Source: Brugia malayi (taxonomy: Eukaryota > Nematoda > Chromadorea > Rhabditida > Onchocercidae). From it: a stretch of DNA of 24,236 nucleotides. Both the position numbers and the translations under genes were made by a program. The stretch spans positions 1 through 24,236 of the forward strand of contig NW_025062363.1 of NCBI RefSeq assembly GCF_000002995.4, written 5' to 3'. A model generated the notes under the pieces. The model did not search any database and was not told the origin of the DNA. It saw only the letters and a program-made list of their open reading frames with translations. Below, piece after piece: positions 1-11,000 of the stretch. The first letter of the stretch is position 1, and each line of letters begins with the position of its first letter.

Positions 1-222
1 AGTAAACCAAATAATTCGCCTGTATAAGTATGAACGTTACAAATTTTAAATTTTTTAAAAAAATTAAAATTTAAATTAGAATTAAATTTAATTTAAATTC
101 TTAAATGAATTAAAATCATGATTAATTGAAAGTTTTATTAATTTTGCTGATGAATTTATGCGCAAAACTTAATTACAAAAGCGTATTTTAATATTTAAAC
201 TATAAAATGACAACACAATATA
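1..222. repeat. Left-edge partial unit, diverged over its first 106 bp
   Basis: Positions 1-39 look unique at first, but they align loosely with the end of the spacer zone of the unit: both share AACCAA, then a C/T-rich stretch, then TAAG and a terminal TAC or AAC just before ACAAATTTTAAA. From 40 to 106 the match to the consensus is clear but carries several differences: A4T5 becomes A3T6, A6 becomes A7, TTC becomes TTA, TTTG becomes TTAG, and single T bases are lost. From 107 onward the sequence equals the consensus up to the anchor, where one G is missing (TATAGACC at 219-226 instead of TATAGGACC). The abrupt change from diverged to perfect repeat fits either a true array edge or a poorly polished contig end. 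Confidence 0.8.
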
Positions 223-545
223 GACCAGCACTGGTACAATGCACGTAACATAGTCAATTAGGTTCAAAATAAGCTTTTTTTAGCAGTTTTGGCACTTAAT
301 TAAAATTAAAATTGATAAATTAGAACCAATTTCCTTGTCTAATGTAAGAAAACTATAACAAATTTTAAAATTTTTAAAAAATTCAAAATTTAAATTTGAA
401 TTTAAATTTAATTTAAATTCTTAAATTGAATTAAAATCATGATTAATTGAAAGTTTTATTAATTTTGCTGATGAATTTATGCGCAAAACTTAATTACAAA
501 AGCGTATTTTAATATTTAAACTATAAAATGACAACACAATATAGG

Positions 546-557
546 ACCAGCACTGGT
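546..557. other. Interrupted palindrome ACCAG-CA-CTGGT, one per unit
   Basis: Two perfect 5-bp arms (ACCAG and CTGGT) flank a CA spacer. It is the most G/C-rich point of the unit and recurs next to every anchor, including that of the first unit. Short dyads of this kind are typical of sites for dimeric DNA-binding proteins, but no known consensus (including the CENP-B box) matches it. A function is inference only. Confidence 0.6.
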
Positions 558-582
558 ACAATGCACGTAACATAGTCAATTA

Positions 583-603
583 GGTTCAAAATAAGCTTTT
601 TTT
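583..603 (+). promoter_or_regulatory. GGTTCAAAAT motif followed by a T7 run
   Basis: GGTTCAAAAT (583-592) resembles the first half of the RNA polymerase III B box (GGTTCRANNCC) but lacks the trailing CC. A run of seven T (597-603) lies five bases downstream, and runs of four or more T terminate polymerase III. A TATAAAA motif sits about 45 bp upstream, at 532-538. I see no good A box and no tRNA-like fold: the five bases either side of the TTCAAAA loop do not pair. This is a weak, chance-prone resemblance in such AT-rich DNA. Confidence 0.2.
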
Positions 604-630
604 AGCAGTTTTGGCACTTAATTAAAATTA

Positions 631-654
631 AAATTGATAAATTAGAACCAATTT
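631..654. other. Small inverted repeat AAATTG / CAATTT
   Basis: Perfect 6-bp arms at 631-636 and 649-654 enclose a 12-base spacer. A 15-base run of period six (ATTAAA twice, then ATT) at 621-635 overlaps its left arm. Both recur in every full unit. Given the composition they may have no function. Confidence 0.5.
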
Positions 655-681
655 CCTTGTCTAATGTAAGAAAACTATAAC

Positions 682-766
682 AAATTTTAAAATTTTTAAA
701 AAATTCAAAATTTAAATTTGAATTTAAATTTAATTTAAATTCTTAAATTGAATTAAAATCATGATT
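682..766. other. Cluster of overlapping A/T palindromes
   Basis: Five self-complementary elements are packed into 85 bp. There is a perfect 14-bp palindrome at 682-695. Arms 701-709 and 717-725 are 9 bp with a 7-base spacer. Arms 708-718 and 721-731 are 11 bp with a 2-base spacer (TG). Arms 720-729 and 733-742 are 10 bp with a 3-base spacer. A 10-bp palindrome centred on TCATGA lies at 757-766. The three arm pairs share bases, so they are alternative pairings and cannot form at once. This block should melt easily and could form cruciforms under negative supercoiling. In the diverged left-edge unit it carries most of the differences. Confidence 0.75.
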
Positions 767-817
767 AATTGAAAGTTTTATTAATTTTGCTGATGAATTT
801 ATGCGCAAAACTTAATT
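767..817. other. Fold-back segment with CTGATGA in its loop
   Basis: AATT (767-770) plus AAGTTTT (773-779), with a GA bulge between them, pair with AAAACTTAATT (807-817). This gives 11 bp closing a 27-base loop. An alternative within the same bases pairs ATTAATTTTG (780-789) with CAAAA-C-TTAAT (806-816), giving 10 bp with one bulged C and a 16-base loop. CTGATGA (790-796) is unpaired in both. A third option pairs ATGCGC (801-806) with GCGTAT (824-829) through one G-T wobble. CTGATGA is the first conserved core segment of hammerhead ribozymes, but the required stem II followed by GAAA is not there. No ribozyme is called. Confidence 0.5.
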
Positions 818-843
818 ACAAAAGCGTATTTTAATATTTAAAC

Positions 844-850
844 TATAAAA
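844..850 (+). promoter_or_regulatory. TATAAAA motif near the unit end
   Basis: A canonical TATA-like heptamer occurs once per full unit on the plus strand, about 17 bp before the next anchor. In a repeat that is 79% A+T this has low weight. It is noted because it could start transcription of each unit if the satellite is expressed. Confidence 0.2.
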
Positions 851-3800
851 TGACAACACAATATAGGACCAGCACTGGTACAATGCACGTAACATAGTCA
901 ATTAGGTTCAAAATAAGCTTTTTTTAGCAGTTTTGGCACTTAATTAAAATTAAAATTGATAAATTAGAACCAATTTCCTTGTCTAATGTAAGAAAACTAT
1001 AACAAATTTTAAAATTTTTAAAAAATTCAAAATTTAAATTTGAATTTAAATTTAATTTAAATTCTTAAATTGAATTAAAATCATGATTAATTGAAAGTTT
1101 TATTAATTTTGCTGATGAATTTATGCGCAAAACTTAATTACAAAAGCGTATTTTAATATTTAAACTATAAAATGACAACACAATATAGGACCAGCACTGG
1201 TACAATGCACGTAACATAGTCAATTAGGTTCAAAATAAGCTTTTTTTAGCAGTTTTGGCACTTAATTAAAATTAAAATTGATAAATTAGAACCAATTTCC
1301 TTGTCTAATGTAAGAAAACTATAACAAATTTTAAAATTTTTAAAAAATTCAAAATTTAAATTTGAATTTAAATTTAATTTAAATTCTTAAATTGAATTAA
1401 AATCATGATTAATTGAAAGTTTTATTAATTTTGCTGATGAATTTATGCGCAAAACTTAATTACAAAAGCGTATTTTAATATTTAAACTATAAAATGACAA
1501 CACAATATAGGACCAGCACTGGTACAATGCACGTAACATAGTCAATTAGGTTCAAAATAAGCTTTTTTTAGCAGTTTTGGCACTTAATTAAAATTAAAAT
1601 TGATAAATTAGAACCAATTTCCTTGTCTAATGTAAGAAAACTATAACAAATTTTAAAATTTTTAAAAAATTCAAAATTTAAATTTGAATTTAAATTTAAT
1701 TTAAATTCTTAAATTGAATTAAAATCATGATTAATTGAAAGTTTTATTAATTTTGCTGATGAATTTATGCGCAAAACTTAATTACAAAAGCGTATTTTAA
1801 TATTTAAACTATAAAATGACAACACAATATAGGACCAGCACTGGTACAATGCACGTAACATAGTCAATTAGGTTCAAAATAAGCTTTTTTTAGCAGTTTT
1901 GGCACTTAATTAAAATTAAAATTGATAAATTAGAACCAATTTCCTTGTCTAATGTAAGAAAACTATAACAAATTTTAAAATTTTTAAAAAATTCAAAATT
2001 TAAATTTGAATTTAAATTTAATTTAAATTCTTAAATTGAATTAAAATCATGATTAATTGAAAGTTTTATTAATTTTGCTGATGAATTTATGCGCAAAACT
2101 TAATTACAAAAGCGTATTTTAATATTTAAACTATAAAATGACAACACAATATAGGACCAGCACTGGTACAATGCACGTAACATAGTCAATTAGGTTCAAA
2201 ATAAGCTTTTTTTAGCAGTTTTGGCACTTAATTAAAATTAAAATTGATAAATTAGAACCAATTTCCTTGTCTAATGTAAGAAAACTATAACAAATTTTAA
2301 AATTTTTAAAAAATTCAAAATTTAAATTTGAATTTAAATTTAATTTAAATTCTTAAATTGAATTAAAATCATGATTAATTGAAAGTTTTATTAATTTTGC
2401 TGATGAATTTATGCGCAAAACTTAATTACAAAAGCGTATTTTAATATTTAAACTATAAAATGACAACACAATATAGGACCAGCACTGGTACAATGCACGT
2501 AACATAGTCAATTAGGTTCAAAATAAGCTTTTTTTAGCAGTTTTGGCACTTAATTAAAATTAAAATTGATAAATTAGAACCAATTTCCTTGTCTAATGTA
2601 AGAAAACTATAACAAATTTTAAAATTTTTAAAAAATTCAAAATTTAAATTTGAATTTAAATTTAATTTAAATTCTTAAATTGAATTAAAATCATGATTAA
2701 TTGAAAGTTTTATTAATTTTGCTGATGAATTTATGCGCAAAACTTAATTACAAAAGCGTATTTTAATATTTAAACTATAAAATGACAACACAATATAGGA
2801 CCAGCACTGGTACAATGCACGTAACATAGTCAATTAGGTTCAAAATAAGCTTTTTTTAGCAGTTTTGGCACTTAATTAAAATTAAAATTGATAAATTAGA
2901 ACCAATTTCCTTGTCTAATGTAAGAAAACTATAACAAATTTTAAAATTTTTAAAAAATTCAAAATTTAAATTTGAATTTAAATTTAATTTAAATTCTTAA
3001 ATTGAATTAAAATCATGATTAATTGAAAGTTTTATTAATTTTGCTGATGAATTTATGCGCAAAACTTAATTACAAAAGCGTATTTTAATATTTAAACTAT
3101 AAAATGACAACACAATATAGGACCAGCACTGGTACAATGCACGTAACATAGTCAATTAGGTTCAAAATAAGCTTTTTTTAGCAGTTTTGGCACTTAATTA
3201 AAATTAAAATTGATAAATTAGAACCAATTTCCTTGTCTAATGTAAGAAAACTATAACAAATTTTAAAATTTTTAAAAAATTCAAAATTTAAATTTGAATT
3301 TAAATTTAATTTAAATTCTTAAATTGAATTAAAATCATGATTAATTGAAAGTTTTATTAATTTTGCTGATGAATTTATGCGCAAAACTTAATTACAAAAG
3401 CGTATTTTAATATTTAAACTATAAAATGACAACACAATATAGGACCAGCACTGGTACAATGCACGTAACATAGTCAATTAGGTTCAAAATAAGCTTTTTT
3501 TAGCAGTTTTGGCACTTAATTAAAATTAAAATTGATAAATTAGAACCAATTTCCTTGTCTAATGTAAGAAAACTATAACAAATTTTAAAATTTTTAAAAA
3601 ATTCAAAATTTAAATTTGAATTTAAATTTAATTTAAATTCTTAAATTGAATTAAAATCATGATTAATTGAAAGTTTTATTAATTTTGCTGATGAATTTAT
3701 GCGCAAAACTTAATTACAAAAGCGTATTTTAATATTTAAACTATAAAATGACAACACAATATAGGACCAGCACTGGTACAATGCACGTAACATAGTCAAT

Positions 3801-3904
3801 TAGGTTCAAAATAAGCTTTTTTTAGCAGTTTTGGCACTTAATTAAAATTAAAATTGATAAATTAGAACCAATTTCCTTGTCTAATGTAAGAAAACTATAA
3901 CAAA

Positions 3905-3907
3905 TTT
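3905..3907. repeat. Single T4-to-T3 variant
   Basis: CAAATTTTAAAA of the consensus reads CAAATTTAAAA here, the only such case in the array. The unit starting at 3765 is 321 bp as a result. Confidence 0.9.
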
Positions 3908-5004
3908 AAAATTTTTAAAAAATTCAAAATTTAAATTTGAATTTAAATTTAATTTAAATTCTTAAATTGAATTAAAATCATGATTAATTGAAAGTTTTAT
4001 TAATTTTGCTGATGAATTTATGCGCAAAACTTAATTACAAAAGCGTATTTTAATATTTAAACTATAAAATGACAACACAATATAGGACCAGCACTGGTAC
4101 AATGCACGTAACATAGTCAATTAGGTTCAAAATAAGCTTTTTTTAGCAGTTTTGGCACTTAATTAAAATTAAAATTGATAAATTAGAACCAATTTCCTTG
4201 TCTAATGTAAGAAAACTATAACAAATTTTAAAATTTTTAAAAAATTCAAAATTTAAATTTGAATTTAAATTTAATTTAAATTCTTAAATTGAATTAAAAT
4301 CATGATTAATTGAAAGTTTTATTAATTTTGCTGATGAATTTATGCGCAAAACTTAATTACAAAAGCGTATTTTAATATTTAAACTATAAAATGACAACAC
4401 AATATAGGACCAGCACTGGTACAATGCACGTAACATAGTCAATTAGGTTCAAAATAAGCTTTTTTTAGCAGTTTTGGCACTTAATTAAAATTAAAATTGA
4501 TAAATTAGAACCAATTTCCTTGTCTAATGTAAGAAAACTATAACAAATTTTAAAATTTTTAAAAAATTCAAAATTTAAATTTGAATTTAAATTTAATTTA
4601 AATTCTTAAATTGAATTAAAATCATGATTAATTGAAAGTTTTATTAATTTTGCTGATGAATTTATGCGCAAAACTTAATTACAAAAGCGTATTTTAATAT
4701 TTAAACTATAAAATGACAACACAATATAGGACCAGCACTGGTACAATGCACGTAACATAGTCAATTAGGTTCAAAATAAGCTTTTTTTAGCAGTTTTGGC
4801 ACTTAATTAAAATTAAAATTGATAAATTAGAACCAATTTCCTTGTCTAATGTAAGAAAACTATAACAAATTTTAAAATTTTTAAAAAATTCAAAATTTAA
4901 ATTTGAATTTAAATTTAATTTAAATTCTTAAATTGAATTAAAATCATGATTAATTGAAAGTTTTATTAATTTTGCTGATGAATTTATGCGCAAAACTTAA
5001 TTAC

Positions 5005-8000
5005 AAAGCGTATTTTAATATTTAAACTATAAAATGACAACACAATATAGGACCAGCACTGGTACAATGCACGTAACATAGTCAATTAGGTTCAAAATAA
5101 GCTTTTTTTAGCAGTTTTGGCACTTAATTAAAATTAAAATTGATAAATTAGAACCAATTTCCTTGTCTAATGTAAGAAAACTATAACAAATTTTAAAATT
5201 TTTAAAAAATTCAAAATTTAAATTTGAATTTAAATTTAATTTAAATTCTTAAATTGAATTAAAATCATGATTAATTGAAAGTTTTATTAATTTTGCTGAT
5301 GAATTTATGCGCAAAACTTAATTACAAAAGCGTATTTTAATATTTAAACTATAAAATGACAACACAATATAGGACCAGCACTGGTACAATGCACGTAACA
5401 TAGTCAATTAGGTTCAAAATAAGCTTTTTTTAGCAGTTTTGGCACTTAATTAAAATTAAAATTGATAAATTAGAACCAATTTCCTTGTCTAATGTAAGAA
5501 AACTATAACAAATTTTAAAATTTTTAAAAAATTCAAAATTTAAATTTGAATTTAAATTTAATTTAAATTCTTAAATTGAATTAAAATCATGATTAATTGA
5601 AAGTTTTATTAATTTTGCTGATGAATTTATGCGCAAAACTTAATTACAAAAGCGTATTTTAATATTTAAACTATAAAATGACAACACAATATAGGACCAG
5701 CACTGGTACAATGCACGTAACATAGTCAATTAGGTTCAAAATAAGCTTTTTTTAGCAGTTTTGGCACTTAATTAAAATTAAAATTGATAAATTAGAACCA
5801 ATTTCCTTGTCTAATGTAAGAAAACTATAACAAATTTTAAAATTTTTAAAAAATTCAAAATTTAAATTTGAATTTAAATTTAATTTAAATTCTTAAATTG
5901 AATTAAAATCATGATTAATTGAAAGTTTTATTAATTTTGCTGATGAATTTATGCGCAAAACTTAATTACAAAAGCGTATTTTAATATTTAAACTATAAAA
6001 TGACAACACAATATAGGACCAGCACTGGTACAATGCACGTAACATAGTCAATTAGGTTCAAAATAAGCTTTTTTTAGCAGTTTTGGCACTTAATTAAAAT
6101 TAAAATTGATAAATTAGAACCAATTTCCTTGTCTAATGTAAGAAAACTATAACAAATTTTAAAATTTTTAAAAAATTCAAAATTTAAATTTGAATTTAAA
6201 TTTAATTTAAATTCTTAAATTGAATTAAAATCATGATTAATTGAAAGTTTTATTAATTTTGCTGATGAATTTATGCGCAAAACTTAATTACAAAAGCGTA
6301 TTTTAATATTTAAACTATAAAATGACAACACAATATAGGACCAGCACTGGTACAATGCACGTAACATAGTCAATTAGGTTCAAAATAAGCTTTTTTTAGC
6401 AGTTTTGGCACTTAATTAAAATTAAAATTGATAAATTAGAACCAATTTCCTTGTCTAATGTAAGAAAACTATAACAAATTTTAAAATTTTTAAAAAATTC
6501 AAAATTTAAATTTGAATTTAAATTTAATTTAAATTCTTAAATTGAATTAAAATCATGATTAATTGAAAGTTTTATTAATTTTGCTGATGAATTTATGCGC
6601 AAAACTTAATTACAAAAGCGTATTTTAATATTTAAACTATAAAATGACAACACAATATAGGACCAGCACTGGTACAATGCACGTAACATAGTCAATTAGG
6701 TTCAAAATAAGCTTTTTTTAGCAGTTTTGGCACTTAATTAAAATTAAAATTGATAAATTAGAACCAATTTCCTTGTCTAATGTAAGAAAACTATAACAAA
6801 TTTTAAAATTTTTAAAAAATTCAAAATTTAAATTTGAATTTAAATTTAATTTAAATTCTTAAATTGAATTAAAATCATGATTAATTGAAAGTTTTATTAA
6901 TTTTGCTGATGAATTTATGCGCAAAACTTAATTACAAAAGCGTATTTTAATATTTAAACTATAAAATGACAACACAATATAGGACCAGCACTGGTACAAT
7001 GCACGTAACATAGTCAATTAGGTTCAAAATAAGCTTTTTTTAGCAGTTTTGGCACTTAATTAAAATTAAAATTGATAAATTAGAACCAATTTCCTTGTCT
7101 AATGTAAGAAAACTATAACAAATTTTAAAATTTTTAAAAAATTCAAAATTTAAATTTGAATTTAAATTTAATTTAAATTCTTAAATTGAATTAAAATCAT
7201 GATTAATTGAAAGTTTTATTAATTTTGCTGATGAATTTATGCGCAAAACTTAATTACAAAAGCGTATTTTAATATTTAAACTATAAAATGACAACACAAT
7301 ATAGGACCAGCACTGGTACAATGCACGTAACATAGTCAATTAGGTTCAAAATAAGCTTTTTTTAGCAGTTTTGGCACTTAATTAAAATTAAAATTGATAA
7401 ATTAGAACCAATTTCCTTGTCTAATGTAAGAAAACTATAACAAATTTTAAAATTTTTAAAAATTCAAAATTTAAATTTGAATTTAAATTTAATTTAAATT
7501 CTTAAATTGAATTAAAATCATGATTAATTGAAAGTTTTATTAATTTTGCTGATGAATTTATGCGCAAAACTTAATTACAAAAGCGTATTTTAATATTTAA
7601 ACTATAAAATGACAACACAATATAGGACCAGCACTGGTACAATGCACGTAACATAGTCAATTAGGTTCAAAATAAGCTTTTTTTAGCAGTTTTGGCACTT
7701 AATTAAAATTAAAATTGATAAATTAGAACCAATTTCCTTGTCTAATGTAAGAAAACTATAACAAATTTTAAAATTTTTAAAAAATTCAAAATTTAAATTT
7801 GAATTTAAATTTAATTTAAATTCTTAAATTGAATTAAAATCATGATTAATTGAAAGTTTTATTAATTTTGCTGATGAATTTATGCGCAAAACTTAATTAC
7901 AAAAGCGTATTTTAATATTTAAACTATAAAATGACAACACAATATAGGACCAGCACTGGTACAATGCACGTAACATAGTCAATTAGGTTCAAAATAAGCT

Positions 8001-11000
8001 TTTTTTAGCAGTTTTGGCACTTAATTAAAATTAAAATTGATAAATTAGAACCAATTTCCTTGTCTAATGTAAGAAAACTATAACAAATTTTAAAATTTTT
8101 AAAAAATTCAAAATTTAAATTTGAATTTAAATTTAATTTAAATTCTTAAATTGAATTAAAATCATGATTAATTGAAAGTTTTATTAATTTTGCTGATGAA
8201 TTTATGCGCAAAACTTAATTACAAAAGCGTATTTTAATATTTAAACTATAAAATGACAACACAATATAGGACCAGCACTGGTACAATGCACGTAACATAG
8301 TCAATTAGGTTCAAAATAAGCTTTTTTTAGCAGTTTTGGCACTTAATTAAAATTAAAATTGATAAATTAGAACCAATTTCCTTGTCTAATGTAAGAAAAC
8401 TATAACAAATTTTAAAATTTTTAAAAAATTCAAAATTTAAATTTGAATTTAAATTTAATTTAAATTCTTAAATTGAATTAAAATCATGATTAATTGAAAG
8501 TTTTATTAATTTTGCTGATGAATTTATGCGCAAAACTTAATTACAAAGCGTATTTTAATATTTAAACTATAAAATGACAACACAATATAGGACCAGCACT
8601 GGTACAATGCACGTAACATAGTCAATTAGGTTCAAAATAAGCTTTTTTTAGCAGTTTTGGCACTTAATTAAAATTAAAATTGATAAATTAGAACCAATTT
8701 CCTTGTCTAATGTAAGAAAACTATAACAAATTTTAAAATTTTTAAAAAATTCAAAATTTAAATTTGAATTTAAATTTAATTTAAATTCTTAAATTGAATT
8801 AAAATCATGATTAATTGAAAGTTTTATTAATTTTGCTGATGAATTTATGCGCAAAACTTAATTACAAAAGCGTATTTTAATATTTAAACTATAAAATGAC
8901 AACACAATATAGGACCAGCACTGGTACAATGCACGTAACATAGTCAATTAGGTTCAAAATAAGCTTTTTTTAGCAGTTTTGGCACTTAATTAAAATTAAA
9001 ATTGATAAATTAGAACCAATTTCCTTGTCTAATGTAAGAAAACTATAACAAATTTTAAAATTTTTAAAAAATTCAAAATTTAAATTTGAATTTAAATTTA
9101 ATTTAAATTCTTAAATTGAATTAAAATCATGATTAATTGAAAGTTTTATTAATTTTGCTGATGAATTTATGCGCAAAACTTAATTACAAAAGCGTATTTT
9201 AATATTTAAACTATAAAATGACAACACAATATAGGACCAGCACTGGTACAATGCACGTAACATAGTCAATTAGGTTCAAAATAAGCTTTTTTTAGCAGTT
9301 TTGGCACTTAATTAAAATTAAAATTGATAAATTAGAACCAATTTCCTTGTCTAATGTAAGAAAACTATAACAAATTTTAAAATTTTTAAAAAATTCAAAA
9401 TTTAAATTTGAATTTAAATTTAATTTAAATTCTTAAATTGAATTAAAATCATGATTAATTGAAAGTTTTATTAATTTTGCTGATGAATTTATGCGCAAAA
9501 CTTAATTACAAAGCGTATTTTAATATTTAAACTATAAAATGACAACACAATATAGGACCAGCACTGGTACAATGCACGTAACATAGTCAATTAGGTTCAA
9601 AATAAGCTTTTTTTAGCAGTTTTGGCACTTAATTAAAATTAAAATTGATAAATTAGAACCAATTTCCTTGTCTAATGTAAGAAAACTATAACAAATTTTA
9701 AAATTTTTAAAAAATTCAAAATTTAAATTTGAATTTAAATTTAATTTAAATTCTTAAATTGAATTAAAATCATGATTAATTGAAAGTTTTATTAATTTTG
9801 CTGATGAATTTATGCGCAAAACTTAATTACAAAAGCGTATTTTAATATTTAAACTATAAAATGACAACACAATATAGGACCAGCACTGGTACAATGCACG
9901 TAACATAGTCAATTAGGTTCAAAATAAGCTTTTTTTAGCAGTTTTGGCACTTAATTAAAATTAAAATTGATAAATTAGAACCAATTTCCTTGTCTAATGT
10001 AAGAAAACTATAACAAATTTTAAAATTTTTAAAAAATTCAAAATTTAAATTTGAATTTAAATTTAATTTAAATTCTTAAATTGAATTAAAATCATGATTA
10101 ATTGAAAGTTTTATTAATTTTGCTGATGAATTTATGCGCAAAACTTAATTACAAAAGCGTATTTTAATATTTAAACTATAAAATGACAACACAATATAGG
10201 ACCAGCACTGGTACAATGCACGTAACATAGTCAATTAGGTTCAAAATAAGCTTTTTTTAGCAGTTTTGGCACTTAATTAAAATTAAAATTGATAAATTAG
10301 AACCAATTTCCTTGTCTAATGTAAGAAAACTATAACAAATTTTAAAATTTTTAAAAAATTCAAAATTTAAATTTGAATTTAAATTTAATTTAAATTCTTA
10401 AATTGAATTAAAATCATGATTAATTGAAAGTTTTATTAATTTTGCTGATGAATTTATGCGCAAAACTTAATTACAAAAGCGTATTTTAATATTTAAACTA
10501 TAAAATGACAACACAATATAGGACCAGCACTGGTACAATGCACGTAACATAGTCAATTAGGTTCAAAATAAGCTTTTTTTAGCAGTTTTGGCACTTAATT
10601 AAAATTAAAATTGATAAATTAGAACCAATTTCCTTGTCTAATGTAAGAAAACTATAACAAATTTTAAAATTTTTAAAAAATTCAAAATTTAAATTTGAAT
10701 TTAAATTTAATTTAAATTCTTAAATTGAATTAAAATCATGATTAATTGAAAGTTTTATTAATTTTGCTGATGAATTTATGCGCAAAACTTAATTACAAAA
10801 GCGTATTTTAATATTTAAACTATAAAATGACAACACAATATAGGACCAGCACTGGTACAATGCACGTAACATAGTCAATTAGGTTCAAAATAAGCTTTTT
10901 TTAGCAGTTTTGGCACTTAATTAAAATTAAAATTGATAAATTAGAACCAATTTCCTTGTCTAATGTAAGAAAACTATAACAAATTTTAAAATTTTTAAAA

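Larger units (their letters stand above)
545..866. repeat. Reference repeat unit (consensus 322 bp)
   Basis: This unit is identical to most others and serves as the coordinate reference for the sub-features below. It has 67 G/C bases in 322. G+C is uneven: the first 70 bp are clearly richer, while 682-766 is almost pure A/T, including a 21-base stretch (721-741) with no G or C. The unit holds three CpG dinucleotides and single sites for AAGCTT (593-598), TCATGA (759-764) and TGCGCA (802-807). The length is 3 x 107 + 1, so any reading frame shifts at each unit. I found no clear internal two-fold (2 x 161 bp) sub-repeat, so the 322-bp unit seems to be the basic period and not a diverged dimer. 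Confidence 0.95.
223..3764. repeat. Homogeneous block, units 1-11
   Basis: Eleven consecutive units, each exactly 322 bp, from the first anchor at 223 to the base before the anchor at 3765. Comparing them by eye I found no difference between them. The first length variant of the array appears in the next unit, at 3905. Confidence 0.9.

Noticed and set aside
1..39. Unique flanking sequence outside the array
   Set aside because: It looks unique at first, but AACCAA, the following C/T-rich stretch and the TAAG segment align with the end of the spacer zone of the unit in the right order and length, so it is better read as a diverged or error-rich repeat.
490..573. A 27-codon ATG-initiated frame on the minus strand
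   Set aside because: It is the longest ATG frame I traced, but it is short, has no recognisable domain and repeats identically about 75 times. Chance is the simplest explanation.
538..585. A 15-codon plus-strand frame starting at ATGACAACA after the TATA-like motif
   Set aside because: It is too short to support, has no conservation evidence, and the position of its start after the TATA-like motif does not leave room for a normal transcript leader.
583..603. tRNA gene or tRNA-derived SINE
   Set aside because: GGTTCAAAAT resembles a T-loop, but the flanking five bases do not pair, there is no acceptor or anticodon stem, and no A box at the right spacing.
605..742. A 46-codon stop-free frame on the minus strand in each unit
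   Set aside because: It has no ATG, is mostly Phe, Leu, Ile, Asn and Lys codons as expected from A/T-rich DNA, lies across the palindrome block and ends in stops within the unit. The 322-bp period also shifts frame each unit.
789..796. Box C/D small nucleolar RNA suggested by TGATGA
   Set aside because: Box C needs a purine before TGATGA, and here it is C. No box D pairs with it through a terminal stem.
790..812. Hammerhead ribozyme suggested by CTGATGA
   Set aside because: The sequence after CTGATGA gives no stem II followed by GAAA. The nearest GAAA upstream (771-775) is only 14 bases before CTGATGA, too close for two stems in the permuted order. No second CTGATGA-like core was seen on the minus strand.
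545..866. Bacterial iteron origin or plasmid repeat
   Set aside because: Iterons are about 20 bp and few in number. A 75-copy, 322-bp gene-free array does not fit, and no replication protein gene is present.
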